Of a stretch of 64,000 nt of DNA, positions 32,705 through 44,418 are shown one piece after another; position 1 is the first letter of the stretch, and the number at the start of each line of letters is the position of its first letter. Source of the DNA: Henckelia pumila. Taxonomy: Eukaryota > Streptophyta > Magnoliopsida > Lamiales > Gesneriaceae. Both the position numbers and the translations under genes were made by a program. The stretch lies in the NCBI RefSeq assembly GCF_033568475.1, contig NW_027331831.1, positions 5,580,001-5,644,000 of the forward strand. Direction: 5' to 3'. The notes under the pieces were generated by a model, which worked only from the letters and a program-made list of their open reading frames with translations, was not told where the DNA came from and made no database searches.

Positions 32705-35700
32705 ATGTTTCTAAGCCATCAACTTCCAAGAATTCACCTCATCTCTCATTTCACTTCTCCCAAGCCCAAGAAGAGCCTTCTGCTTATTACCTCAACCCTC
32801 GTATCCAAATCCATTCCTGCATCCATCTCCCATTTCTCCGCAACTATTGCTGCCCCGTCGCAGCCCCAAGAAACTGCGCCGCTTTCTCTTGAAACCCTCT
32901 TCGTGCCGCCGGATACTGACGTTTCGTCTTTGGAAATCTCCAGCTTGGGCGCCAGAATCTTGAAGGGCTCGAATATCGTGCTGAGTAAGTATGCGGCAGG
33001 CGATGGTACTGACGTCGTGAATTCCGAGTTCGTGAAGAGCAGTGTAGCAACTGAGGACTGTCCTTCCGATGGGATGCCGGAATTCGCGCTCGTGGGCAGG
33101 TCTAATGTGGGGAAATCTTCGCTTCTCAATTCGCTCGTTAGGCGGAAGAAGCTCGCGCTCACTTCCAAGAAGCCTGGTATGTGCATTTTATAGCAGCGTA
33201 GACAGGACTAGTTGGCCAGGCATCATTTTGCTGTGGCCTTTTTTTTTTGCAGATATTATGTTTGATTGTTGGTTTCAATCCGTAGGGATGAGTAATTTAG
33301 CCTTTCATAAAGTTTAATTCATGTTTTTCCAACTCAAGGAGAAACTTGCTGCAGTTTGACTTCCGTTTGGTTTGACCTTTTTCCAGCATGTGATTTTTTA
33401 TGGAAATTTTTTATCACAAAGTATGATCAGACTTGTGAAGTGACGATGTTTTGGAAGAATTTGAGGCACCGCCTGGTGCGAAGGTCATAACATCATTATG
33501 CATATATAGATTTTCCATTCCTATATTACATATCATTTCATCGTCAATCCACGAACGAAATGGTGACTAAGAGTATTACTATTACTCGCACCTTTTTTGG
33601 GTAATTGTGTGGGACTGTTTATTGGTTATGCTGCCTGCTCTTCCTTGATAGTTATCAGAGATATTAAACATTATCAGAACCAAAATAAGAAAATCAGGTA
33701 ATTTTCGAATGATTGGATTATTTGGAAGAAATAACCTATAAAAAGAACCCATCTTTACTGAGAACTCCCCAGTGAAGAAGAGCCTATAGTACCAGAGATC
33801 AAAGAGGCATCTTTGGACCAGGTTTTGTGCATTGCCAAATAGAGGGGATTTGTTATTGTATCTTATAATGGTGCTCAAAAGTGATTGAGTGAGAGATCAA
33901 ATGAACTTATAACAGATAGTACCATAGCTACGGGAAGCTTATGTGTAAGTCGTGCCATAAAACTTTTCATTTTGCGGCGTGATAGACATAGATTGCTTCA
34001 CCCAACACTGATGGCGTGTTTAGGTGTGTTCTTTTGTTCATTTTTTGGAAGCTAAACAGGTTTTGTATAGATGGTGAGTTGAATTTTTATTGTCATAAAA
34101 GACATTTAGTTTGTCTAATCTGTGATGCAAAAGGTAGCGAAGCATTAAATTTCCTGTATAAGATGTTAGAAAATATTTTTCTGGAACTATTCAAAGAAAA
34201 ATTTTTGTTGTGAAAGTAACTGTATTATCATGTTTCCATTTGCAGGGAAGACACAATGTATCAACCATTTTCGCATTAATGATAGCTGGTACCTCGTCGA
34301 TTTGCCTGGCTATGGGTATCAACTTAACTTTAAATATCTTGATTTTGGCTCACTTTATTGGATTCATATACGTGATTGACATTAAAAGTTAGAGTCGTTT
34401 AGATATTCAAATAAATAATTGTGAGACAGTAGTTCGAATGGACCTGCTCATTTCTTAACATAAATGAACATCATAATTGTACTTTAAACATCATAGCGTC
34501 CTGGTTTTCTACAATGTGCGGCATTTCAAATCATATGCTGCATCCATGCTCTATATCTATATGTTTGGATGTTCACCATATGGCCTCGTAAACTGGTTGA
34601 ACACTGTTGAAGATTTCAGAAATATTTAGGAGATATTGTAGATACTATATTATATACTTTCCTTTTGTGTAAATTATCTAGAATAGGAAATTATCTTGAG
34701 ATCAATTAGCGATCTATTTACCTTTATTATGATGATGTAACTTGTATAAAAGGCCGTACATTTTCAGTAGAAAAGTAAGCAAGATATACGAAATTCTTCT
34801 TGTTTCATGGTATCAAAGCCACCGATCTTGGGTGTGCATCTCTGCGAGTTTTACAGCCTATCATAATATGGCTTCAGAATCCTCCACCGTGGTAAACCAG
34901 GTGGTTCCGCCAACCCCAATATCCTCAAATCTTTCATTTGACAGCCATTCGCTGCAAATTACCCAACACAAGCTCAATGGGTTGAATTATCGAGAGTGGT
35001 TCCAATCCGTCATTCTTGTAATCAAGGGAAGAGGGAAGATCGGATATTTGACAGGTACAAAAAAGGCTCCATCAGAAACTGATCCAAGCTTCAGTTCATG
35101 GGAAGCCGAAAACTCCATTGTTATGGCTTGGCTCATAAACTCTATGGAGCCAAGCATTGGCCGCACATACTTGTACTACCAGACAACTAAGGAAATCTGG
35201 GAAGCTGTACAAGAAATCTATTCGGACTTAGAAAATACTTCTCAATGTTTTGAGATTCGCTCGAAACTTCGAAACACGAGGCAAGGAAGTCTGAACGTGA
35301 CAGAGTACTTCAACTCTCTCATGGACTTATGGCAAGAAATCGATTTGTTCTATGACATGGGTTGGTCCTGCACAACTGATGCAACAAAATACAAGACGAT
35401 GCTTGAAAAGGAGCGCACCTTTGATTTCTTACAAGGTCTGAATCATGATTTGGATGAAGTTCATGGACGGTCGCTGGGGACAAAACCATTTCCGTCTCTT
35501 CGGGAATTTTGCTGAAGTTCGAAGGGAGGAAAGTAGACAACGTGTTATGTTGCATTCCCCACGACAAGAGACTTCTTCCTTAGATGCCCAGGGTTCTGCT
35601 CTGATTGCGCACAAACAAGACGGAAATCGCTTCAATCGAGATCGTCACACAGTGCCGTACAAACCAGAAGTAGCCCGTGGATATCAATCTGATGGTCGAG

Positions 35701-38700
35701 TGGTGTGTGATTTTTGCAAAAAGCCATATCATACTCGTGATACTTGCTGGGAAATTCATGGAAAGCCCATTGATTGGAAGCCCAAGAAGCAACAAAAACT
35801 GCCCAAATCAGCCCATCTTGTTGAGTCCACCTCTAGCGTTACTGGACCAGAATTCTCCAGTGAGGATTTGGACATGTTGCGTCAACTGTTGCAACAAACT
35901 AGAGCATCCACGGGATCTGCAAATCAAACCTCAAAAACTCCTACTGCTGCTATGGCCAAAACAGGTATAATTCATCAGAATTCCCTTTCAAAATCCCAAC
36001 ACACAGATTGCTGGATTGTGGACACAGGAGCCTCAGACCATATGACAGGAACAAAGGCCATTTTTGACACATATAATAGTTGCCACAACAAAATTGATTT
36101 TTGGGTTGCTGATGGAAAAGTATTACCTGCTGTAGGGAAGGGCTCGGTTTGTCTATCAAATATGACACTAAAATCAGTGTTATTTGTGTCAAATTTATCT
36201 CACAATCTCCTGTCAGTAAGCAAACTAACCGAGGATATGAATTGTGTTGTAACCTTTTTTCCTTCTCATTGTGAATTTCAGGACAATTCTTCGGGGAAGA
36301 TGATTGGAGTTGCTGAGAAGAAAGATGGTTTGTATTATCTGTTGGAAACAAAGAATTCTAGCCAGTCTAAGTCATCCAATATGTCTATGTCAGTTGTTTC
36401 TAACTCTAATGTAATGTTGTGGCATCAACGTTTGGGGCACCCTAGCTTTCAGTATATGAAAATTTTGTATCCTCATCTTTTTATCAATAAAGATCAACAT
36501 TCCTTTCAATGTGAACAATGTGTACTTGCAAAGCAACCTCGCATCAATTATCCTACGCATGTGTATCAGCCTTCAAAGCCATTTCACCTAGTCCATAGTG
36601 ATATATGGGGACCTGCTCGAACTTCGAACCTCACTAAAACTCAAACCTTTATTGATGATCACACAAAGGTGTGTTGGGTATACCTAATGAAGGACAAATC
36701 TGAAACTTTCTACTGGTTCAAACAATTTCATAAATTTGTCTTGAATGTATTTCAGTCCAATATTCATGTTTTTCGCACAAATAATGGAAAGGAATACCTA
36801 TCAAGTGAATTCAACCTGTACTTCGGAGAAAATGGGATACACCATCAAACCTCTTGTGTCAATACACCAAAACAAAATGGGGTGGCAGAGAGAAAAAATC
36901 GTCATTTGTTAGAAGTTGCTAGGTCCCTTATGTTCACTAGCTCCATTCCTAATTTCTATTGGGGGGAGGCGATTCTCACATCTACCTATTTGATAAACCG
37001 TTTACCCTCGAAAACACTCAAATTCAAAACCCCTTTGAGTGCCCTAGCTGCCAGTTTTCCTGACCTTAATCTTTTCAGTTCTTTATCCCCAAAAATCTTT
37101 GGTTGTACTGTTTTTGTCCATAACAAACAGCCAAACCGAAGTAAACTTGATCCCAAGGCATTCAAGTGTGTTTTTGTAGGATATTCCCCAACCCAGAAAG
37201 GATACAAGTGCTACTCACCTTCACAAAAAATGTTTTTTGTCTCTTTGGATGTAACTTTCTTTGAAAATACTTTTTTCTACTCTCGCTCTCCTCTCCAGGG
37301 GGAAAATAACGACGAGAATAGTATTTGGGATCCTACTGTATCGTTACCCATATCAGAAGATGTGTCTCATCTTCTAAATTCAGCTCCTATACTTGTTTCA
37401 AGCCCTATCCAGATTCATGAAAAAGGGAGAGAAGTACAAGAGGAGGTAATTTCCAAGAAACCTCTTCAGACCTACTCTCGCAGACCAAAGCCTTCTCAGC
37501 ACAACCAATCATCGATCCCAGAATTGGAACCTGTTGTTTGCAAAGATTTGGAACTTCCAATTGCACAAAGAAAAGGGGTTAGATCTTGTACTATGCATCC
37601 TATTGCAAATTTTCTAACTTGTAAAAGGTTGTCTCCTGTTTTTAAGGCCTTTACAGCAAAAATCGACAATGTGAAAATTCCCAAAAATATTGATGATGCT
37701 TTGAAAGATAAAAAATGGGAAAGTGCTGTACTGGAAGAAATGACAGCTTTGCATGAGAATGAAACATGGGATATAGTGGATCTACCCAAGGATAAGAAAG
37801 TGGTTGGAAGTAAATGGGTCTTTACAGTGAAGTATAGAGCTGATGGAGAAGTTGAAAGATACAAAGCTCGGTTGGTGGCCCAAGGGTTTACTCAAACATA
37901 TGGAATAGACTACGAAGAAACATTCGCTCAAGTGGCAAAATTCAATTCAATACGCGTGTTGTTGTCTCTTGCTGCAAACCTGGATTGGGAATTGCACCAG
38001 CTAGACATCAAAAATGCGTTCCTGAATGGTCACCTTGATGAGGAGGTGTACATGAAGATTCCACCTGGTTTCCAGTCAGAACATGAGCAAGGTAAAGTTT
38101 GTAAGCTGCGGAAATCATTGTATGGGTTGAAACAATCCCCACGAGCGTGGTTCACTCGATTTAGCTCCACTCTCATGCGACTGGGATATAGTCAAGGAAA
38201 GGCAGATCATACTCTTTTCATCAAAGCAGGAGAAAGTGGAAAGAAGGCCATCCTTATTGTGTATGTGGATGACATCCTAATTACAGGTGATGACAGTGGT
38301 GAGATTCTTCAGCTCAAAGGAAAATTGAGGAAAGAATTTGAAATAAAAGATTTAGGATCTTTAAAGTATTTTCTTGGCATGGAGGTAGCTCGAAGTAAAG
38401 ATGGTATCTTCATTTCTCAAAGGAAATACACTCTTGATTTGTTGCAAGAAACTGAAAAATTGGGTTGCAAACCGGCAGGAACCCCCTTGGAAAAAAATTG
38501 GAAGAGCAACATTAAGGAGAATGAACCTTATGCAGACATTGGTAGATACCAACGCTTGGTTGGCAGACTAATATACTTATCTCTCACACGGCCTGATATT
38601 GCATATGCCGTTAGTGTGGTAAGTCAGTACATGCATTCTCCGACTCAAAGCCATTTACAAGCAGTGAATCATATTTTAAGATATCTCAAAGGAACTCCTG

Positions 38701-40566
38701 GCCGAGGACTTATGCTCTCAAAAAATAATAATAACCGCAGCATTGAGGCATATGTTGATGCCGATTGGGCTGGAAGTGATGGCTGTAAGTCAACTTCTGG
38801 TTTTTGCTCGAAGTTGTGGGGAAATTTGGTTACATGGAGAAGCAAGAAACAAACCGTAATAGCAAAGAGTAGTGCCGAGGCTGAATATCGAGCTATTGCA
38901 CAAGGGATGTGTGAAGTTATTTGGCTACAACGATTAATGCAAGACTTGAGAATTACTATCAGCTCACCTATCAAGTTGTACAGTGACAGTAAATCTGCTA
39001 TCAGCATTGTGCACAACCCAGTCCAGCATGACCGAATGAAACATGTAAGGATAGACCAAAGTTTTATTAAAGATGAAATGGAAGAAGGGGACATTAAATT
39101 ATCCTATATCTCCTCTTATGATCAAGAAGCGGATATCCTAACCAAGAGTCTCACAAAGCCGAGTCACGAAAATCTTCGTAGCAAGCTTGGAATGAGAGAT
39201 ATCTATTCCTAAGCTTGAGGGGGAATGTTGAAGATTTCAGAAATATTTAGGAGATATTGTAGACACTATATTATATACTTTCCTTTTGTGTAAATTATCT
39301 AGAATAGGAAATTATCTTGAGATCAATTAGTGATCTATTTACCTTTATTATGATGATGTAACTTGTATAAAAGGCTGTACATTTTCAGTAGAAAAGTAAG
39401 TAAGATATACGAAAATCTTCTTGTTTCAAACACATAACATAGTTTTTAAAAGTTTACAAGTCATGCATCTATGTTCAAGGTTTAGTAAAACAGTCCTTGC
39501 TTCTGACACAAGCCAAGGCCCAGTACTTTGATAAACCACGCGTAACAATAAAGCTTCGTTCTTGGTGCATTTCTGAAGTCCATGGCACCTTTAAGTGTGC
39601 TCTAAATGTGAGGATGATAGATCCAAAGCGAAATTCAAGTGAATAATGATGAAATTTTCTTCATTCTGTTCCGGTTAGCCGCAAAGTAAATTGATCAATT
39701 TGTTGGTACTTGTGGCGGTGACTAACTATTGTTGTTGAATAGGTACGCAGCTGCTCCACATGAGATTCGAACAGACTGGGACAAATTCACCAAGGATTAC
39801 TTCCTCAACCGGCCTACACTTGTCTCCGTTTTCCTTCTGATCGATGCCAGCATTCCCGCAAAAAAGATTGATCTCGATTATGCTAGTTGGTTGGGACAAA
39901 ATCAGGTTTTTAATTTCTACTACTTCTGAAAGGCAATACAAAACAATATTTATTTTATTTTATGTTAGAAAGCTTCTTGCCATTTTTCTGTTACCCTTTT
40001 TGGTGGCTTTATGGAATGCTTTATGCCATACTTGGTGCTACGAGCGTTATACTTATTTGGTACTTGCGAAGAGTTTGATAACTGCTTTTTTAATTCATGT
40101 AGACGAATATTCAGTTGGTGTTGCAAAAAAATGTTAAGACCAAATGTAGCTAACAAATTGAAGCGCTTGAATGGTTTATCTCTGCAGGAAAAGTTATCAA
40201 ATCCATTTATAATTTTTTAACGTTTATCTTGACATGGTTTAAGGATCATCTTTACTAACAAGTAAAACCGCTAGAAATTTTGATAAAGAGGTTTTAGCAG
40301 GTTCAAGAAAGTTGTGATGTCTAGATTTTGTTCGTTTCTTTCTCCAGATTCCGATGACTTTAATATTCACGAAATGTGACAAACGGAAAAAGAAAAGGAA
40401 TGGAGGGAGACGGCCAGAAGAAAACGTTCAGGAATTTCAGGAGCTGATACGCAACTTTTTCCAGACGGCACCACCTTGGATCATGACCAGTAGTGTCACA
40501 AACCAAGGAAGAGAGGAGATACTTCTGCACATGTCTCAGTTAAGAAACTACTGGCTCAAGCATTAA
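32705..40566 (+). CDS. EMB2001: EngB/YihA-type GTPase with organellar transit peptide, 307 aa, four exons
   Basis: Exons 32705-33176, 34246-34315, 39743-39905 and 40348-40566; phases agree, giving 307 aa. Residues 1-60 are Ser/Pro/Lys-rich without acidic residues, like a transit peptide. GTPase motifs: G1 GRSNVGKS at 131-138, G3 DLPGYG at 176-181, G4 TKCD at 243-246 and G5-like SSVTNQG near the C-terminus. [36 protein letters not shown] is the family core. Bacterial EngB helps assemble the large ribosomal subunit; the Arabidopsis homologue EMB2001 is plastid-targeted and embryo-essential, to my knowledge. Intron 2 is 5427 bp because it holds a full copia element in the same orientation. Splice sites and exons are undamaged. 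Confidence 0.94.
34600..34604. repeat. Target-site duplication AACAC of the copia element
   Basis: AACAC at 34600-34604 directly before the 5' LTR is repeated at 39429-39433 directly after the 3' LTR. Confidence 0.93.
34605..34807 (+). repeat. 5' LTR of the intronic copia element
   Basis: 203 bp, TG...CA ends, followed immediately by the primer-binding site at 34808. Identical length to the 3' copy. Confidence 0.95.
34868..35515 (+). pseudogene. Copia gag, interrupted by a frameshift
   Basis: From ATG 34868 the frame encodes 215 residues of copia gag ([53 protein letters not shown]). It then runs to TGA after [13 protein letters not shown]. The next conserved residues ([14 protein letters not shown]) are in another frame, which is open from 35445. 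The shift lies close to 35500-35510. In intact relatives gag and pol form one frame. Confidence 0.88.
35516..39212 (+). pseudogene. Copia gag-pol remainder: zinc knuckle, protease, integrase, RT, RNase H
   Basis: One long open frame (35445-39212, 1255 codons). In order: CCHC knuckle [19 protein letters not shown]; protease [13 protein letters not shown]-pre-integrase with [10 protein letters not shown]; integrase with HSDIWGP and [15 protein letters not shown] with [10 protein letters not shown] and YVDDILITG; RNase H with [16 protein letters not shown] and a C-terminus ending [11 protein letters not shown]. The middle integrase Asp is Asn (RTNNGKEYL where relatives have an Asp-Asn-Gly triplet), and the segment before FIDDHTK looks shortened. 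RT and RNase H look intact. Ends 13 bases before the 3' LTR. Confidence 0.93.
39226..39428 (+). repeat. 3' LTR of the intronic copia element
   Basis: 203 bp with five mismatches to the 5' LTR. Followed by AACAC and the remainder of EngB intron 2, which resumes and ends at the AG before 39743. Confidence 0.95.
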
Positions 40567-41619
40567 GCCTCCTGCAAGGTATTGTTACCTCAATCCTCAT
40601 GAGAGGCTGATACAGTTGGTTAAACGAAACGTAGAATTTGCCTTTTGTCTAAAAAAAAATGTAGAGAGGGTGTGTCGGGGCCATCGTCTCCACCCCTTAA
40701 TTCAAGTTATTTCCTTTTTCAAGATTGTGTGCTAAAATATAAAACAAAATGATGTCGCGTTCCCTAAATCTCTGAACTTCTCAAGTTCTCATTCCACCTC
40801 CCCACTCGAAGTTCTTGTCTCGATCCCATGAATGATCGGGATCTTGTTTCTCATAGTTGTATTGTTTTTTACTTGCAGGACCTGAGCCTGCTGCTAGCCA
40901 AATGGTTTGTAGCAAGTAGGATTAATGGAAAGTATTCTTTTAGTCTGTTCCATTGGTTTTCATATGACAAAATATATAATTCTTACTCAATCTTTATTAG
41001 TAAAATCATTTGAAGTAGTTTTGATTTGGTCTCTATGTTGTCGTGTACGTGTTTTTATTGATTTTATTACAGGACCCTTTTTACTGTCTATCATCGATGT
41101 CTTACACAAAACAAAGAATCTTTGGTAGAATATACATTCTATGCTCGAAAATGATGGTTTGATTTGCGATCCAAAGGGACCATTTGTTACAAATTAACGT
41201 ATTATTGTCAAATTATCAATTATTAGATTGATCATTTCATATATATATTTTTTAAATTATCAATTATTAGATTGATCATTTCGTATATATATATTTTAAA
41301 TGAGAACGTTCTATTCAAATGTAGTTTTGATTGTCATTTGAATTGTTAGGAAGCCGTTATATATATGGATATTTTGAAATAATTAATTAATTGAAAACCT
41401 TTTATACATTATTTGAATTTTTAAAGGTTGATTTTGGATCAAAAAATTTCAAATTCATAGATTTTAAATATATTCAAATGTATTTTTATTGATTAGAAAA
41501 GTAAAGTATAAATTTTAAATTAACTTTTTTCATTTTAAATAGAATTTCATATTAATTAGAATGAATTTTTTCAAGTCCATCCCGCCCAATAATAGTGTCA
41601 TTGAAATCTATTGTACTTT
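40567..41619. other. EngB 3' flank and AT-rich intergenic DNA
   Basis: 3' UTR followed by AT-rich sequence. Two adjacent copies of a unit with ATCAATTATTAGATTGATCA lie at about 41215 and 41259, a roughly 44-bp tandem duplication. No gene recognised. Confidence 0.5.
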
Positions 41620-42085
41620 ATGATATTTTTTGACTAAACATATTAAAAACATCTTATAAACTCTATGAATTTATAAGTTATTTTAGGAGCTTATAAACTC
41701 TCAGATCTTATTTTAAAAATAAGTTGTTAAAGTATTTGGATGAACTTATTTTAAACAACTTAAAAATATTGATGTGTTTGGTATTATAAGATCTTTTATT
41801 GTCGAAATTATCAAAACGGGTAAAATACTATGAAAATAATTTAAATAGTAATATACATAAAAAATAGTTTTAAATTTATCATAAATGTTAAATATATATT
41901 TAAAAATAAAAATATTTTTAATTTTAATTTAGAAATTATTTTTTGAGAAATTATGTGCAAAAAATGGAAGAGGGCGTGGTGAGAATTTAATAAAATATAT
42001 AGGAATAATATGAAGAAGTAAAATATCAAAATAAGATATATTTTTAAAAAAGTAAGTGCGACATTGCTTTTTTAAAAACAGCTTA

Positions 42086-42659
42086 GAGCATCCACAACAA
42101 TACAAACATTTCTACCAAATATTTGTGGGTCTATCTTGCCACATCATCTATCAAATATATCACCTTTCAAATATCTCACATTTAACAATCAAATATTCTA
42201 CAAACCAAACATTTGTGGACCTCACTGATATTTTATTACTCTTAATTTATTTTTCATTCAAAAAATAATTACCAACATTATTTTAACGGTTACATCGTGA
42301 TGACAATTACAATTAATTTAAAATGCCAAATTTATTTTAATAAAATATTTTTAAATTTGAAAATAAATGTTACAATTGTCATTTTATCATTTTATCATTT
42401 ATTTATTTTTATTAATTTAATTTTTAATTTTTCTCATAAATTTAAAATATTTATTATTGCATTTATTTATTTTAATTAAATACTTATTATTTAATAATAA
42501 ATTTTAAAAAAAGTTAGAATCATTAAAAAAAAAAAGTTAAAATACAAATGTAGTGTCCGGACATTTCCTACTTAGCACAAATGTCCTCCCTACAAACATT
42601 TGTGTTTTGAGGACATTTGGAGAAATGTTATCTCCAAATGTTTTCCACTGTGTATGTCC
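42086..42659. mobile_element. MITE, 574 bp, TSD TTA, inserted in the outer MITE
   Basis: TIRs GAGCATCCACAACA and (inverted) AGGACATACACAGTGG. TTA is duplicated at 42083-42085 and 42660-42662. The body is AT-rich with ATTTGTGG/CCACAAAT-like strings. The uninterrupted target can be read in the sister copy at about 43166-43190 (AAACAGCTTATAAGCTGTC). Confidence 0.8.
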
Positions 42660-42702
42660 TTATAAGATGTCAAACAACTTATTTTGACAGCTTATAAACT
42701 AA

Positions 42703-43316
42703 GAGGGTGTTTGACCAACCTTATTAAAAAGAGCTTATAAGCTCCTAGAGCTTAAAAGCTGTTTTACGAGCTTATAAGCTGTTAGAACTTATTTTAAAAA
42801 TAAGCTGTTAAAGTGTTTGGATAAACTTATTTTAAATAACTTAAAGATGTTGATGTGTTTGGTATTATAAGATCTTTTTATCGTCGAAATTACCAAAAAT
42901 AGTATAATTATATGAAAATAATATTTCGAGTTATACATATATGAAAATAGTTTTAGAATAAACATATATTTTAAAAAATAAAATTGTTATAATATTTTAT
43001 TTTAGAAAAATTTATGTGATTTGAATTTTTTTTAAAAAAATAATATTTAATATTTAATGGGTAAAGAATATGGTGGAGATTTATTAAAATATTTAAGGAT
43101 ATTTTAGAGAGATAAAATGTTAAAATAAGATCTTTTTGAAAAAAGTACCTCCCCTCTTACTTTTTTAAAAACAGCTTATAAGCTGTCAAACAACTTATTT
43201 TGACAGCTTATAAGCTGTTTCTAAAAAAATTTACCAAACAGATCCGGAGAGCTTTTAAGCTCTAAAACAGCTTAAAAGCTATTTTTAAGAGCTTAAAAGC
43301 TATTTCAAACACCCTC
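42703..43316. mobile_element. MITE, 614 bp, TSD TAA, second insertion in the outer MITE
   Basis: TIRs GAGGGTGTTTGA and (inverted) GAGGGTGTTTGAAAT match over 12 bp. TAA is duplicated at 42700-42702 and 43317-43319. Many AGCTTATAAGCT and AGCTTAAAAGCT palindromes lie inside. Best-preserved member of the family here. TSD and TIR suit PIF/Harbinger (Tourist). Confidence 0.85.
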
Positions 43317-43842
43317 TAATTGACAAAAAATTTGCTAAACAAATTTAAATAACTTATAAACTCTGAAACAGCTTATAAGTTCTCCCAAACATCCTCTATA
43401 TAAATAATGTGTAAATAAATATTACATGAATTTAGGATTTGATCTATTATTTCATTGTAAAATAAAATACAATCAAAATCCATAAATTTGAAATCATTCC
43501 ATTCAAATACAACCTAAGAGTGCGGGTACATTAGTATAATGTATTTATTTAATTATATAAATAAAATTAACACTTTGATCATGTAATATCAAACAATTTA
43601 TTGGCAAAAATAATAAGACTTTGGGACGTTTACATTTACTAAATAATATTAAATATCATTTATACCGAAATATTTTAAAAATATAAATATTTTATTCCAT
43701 GCATATGTTTAAAATAATATTCATGTATGATGTTCATGTTATGTACACAACGAGTGTGCCTCAAAGACACACACATATATATATATATAGATATATAATT
43801 CTAATACTTTAGATGTTTTTTGTTAGACATCTCACTGAGATT

Positions 43843-44000
43843 GCAAGATGTTTGTATCGTAAAAATATTTAATGTTGTATATTTTTCACTAACATTGCAA
43901 GATTGCAAGATGTTTGTATCGTAAAAATATTTAATGTTGTATATTTTTCACTAACATTGCAAGATATTTGTATCGTAAAAATATTTAATGTTGTCTATTT
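43843..44000 (+). repeat. Three tandem copies of a GCAAGATGTTTGTATCG unit
   Basis: Units start at 43843, 43905 and 43959 (spacing 62 and 54 bp) and share TAAAAATATTTAATGTTGT. The first spacing is longer because GCAAGATT is duplicated. Confidence 0.85.
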
Positions 44001-44039
44001 TTTTTCAAATGCGTGAGATATAATTGATGTGACACGTGC

Positions 44040-44042
<3 letters not shown>

Positions 44043-44070
<28 letters not shown>
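44043..44070. repeat. (TA)n microsatellite
   Basis: A TA tract that directly adjoins the hairpin MITE to its right. Confidence 0.9.
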
Positions 44071-44075
<5 letters not shown>

Positions 44076-44228
44076 GTTATCATGCCCACTCACTGTGCCC
44101 ACCTAATGTGCCCACCATGAGGTGACACTCAACTATTGGATGTGATTAATTGTGCGTCCAATAGTTGAGTGACACCTCATGGTGGGCACATTATGTGGGC
44201 ACGGTGGGTGGGCAGGATAACAAAACTC
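44071..44228. mobile_element. Hairpin MITE inside a TA tract
   Basis: Almost the whole 158 bp is one inverted repeat. The left arm TTTTGTTATCATGCCCACTC...CACCATGAGGTG pairs with the right arm CACCTCATGGTG...GTGGGCAGGATAACAAAA. The loop is near TGATTAATTG. It is embedded in TA repeats on both sides, as expected for a TA-targeting family. Confidence 0.8.
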
Positions 44229-44241
44229 TATATATATATAT

Positions 44242-44381
44242 AGTTCTTCTATGGTGCCCAACACTATATGCCCACTTCATGTCCATCATGTATAATAGAT
44301 GAGTTGACCGGTACAATAGATTAGTTGACTTGTATATGGTGGATATGAAGTGGGCATATAGTGTTGAGCACCATAAAAGAA

Positions 44382-44384
<3 letters not shown>
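44242..44384. mobile_element. Second hairpin MITE inside the same TA tract
   Basis: The left arm AGTTCTTCTATGGTGCCCAA...ATGCCCACTTCAT pairs with ATGAAGTGGGCAT...GAGCACCATAAAAGAACT. The loop is around TTGACCGGTACAATAG. Flanked by TA repeats; different sequence from the neighbouring hairpin but the same architecture. Confidence 0.8.

Positions 44385-44416
<32 letters not shown>
44385..44416. repeat. (TA)n microsatellite
   Basis: TA tract to the right of the second hairpin MITE. Confidence 0.9.

Positions 44417-44418
<2 letters not shown>

Larger units (their letters stand above)
34605..39428 (+). mobile_element. Full-length Ty1/copia retrotransposon inside intron 2 of the EngB-type gene
   Basis: 4824 bp with 203-bp LTRs (34605-34807 and 39226-39428), both TGTTGAAG...TTTCA, TSD AACAC. 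The primer site TGGTATCAAAGCC starts at 34808. A purine tract ending GAGGGGGAA lies at 39217-39225. By eye the LTRs differ at 5 of 203 positions (about 2.5%), older than the gypsy element at the left. LTR TATA-like TGTATAAAAGG is at 34743-34753. One frame break in gag and a changed integrase residue are the main defects. Same orientation as the host gene. Confidence 0.96.
41622..43396. mobile_element. Outer MITE copy of a three-element nest (AGCTTATAAGCT-rich family)
   Basis: Three pieces, 41622-42085, 42660-42702 and 43317-43396, read continuously as one diverged member of the family seen intact at 42703-43316. Landmarks in order are GACTAAACATATTAAAAA, TAAAAATAAGTTGTTAAAGT, TTTTTAAAAACAGCTTA, CAAACAACTTATTTTGACAG and, at the end, CAGCTTATAAGTTCTCCCAAACATCCTC. 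It is interrupted by two younger MITEs, each with its own 3-bp TSD. Its own TIRs are worn. Confidence 0.75.

Noticed and set aside
32746-33186. 146-codon minus-strand frame
   Set aside because: Antisense of EngB exon 1.
34316-34392. Reading through the EngB exon 2 donor (frame to 34392)
   Set aside because: The family sequence DLPGYG continues only after splicing to 39743; the read-through adds an unrelated hydrophobic tail.
35319-39094. Minus-strand frames of 60-140 codons across the copia element
   Set aside because: Antisense shadows of the copia polyprotein.
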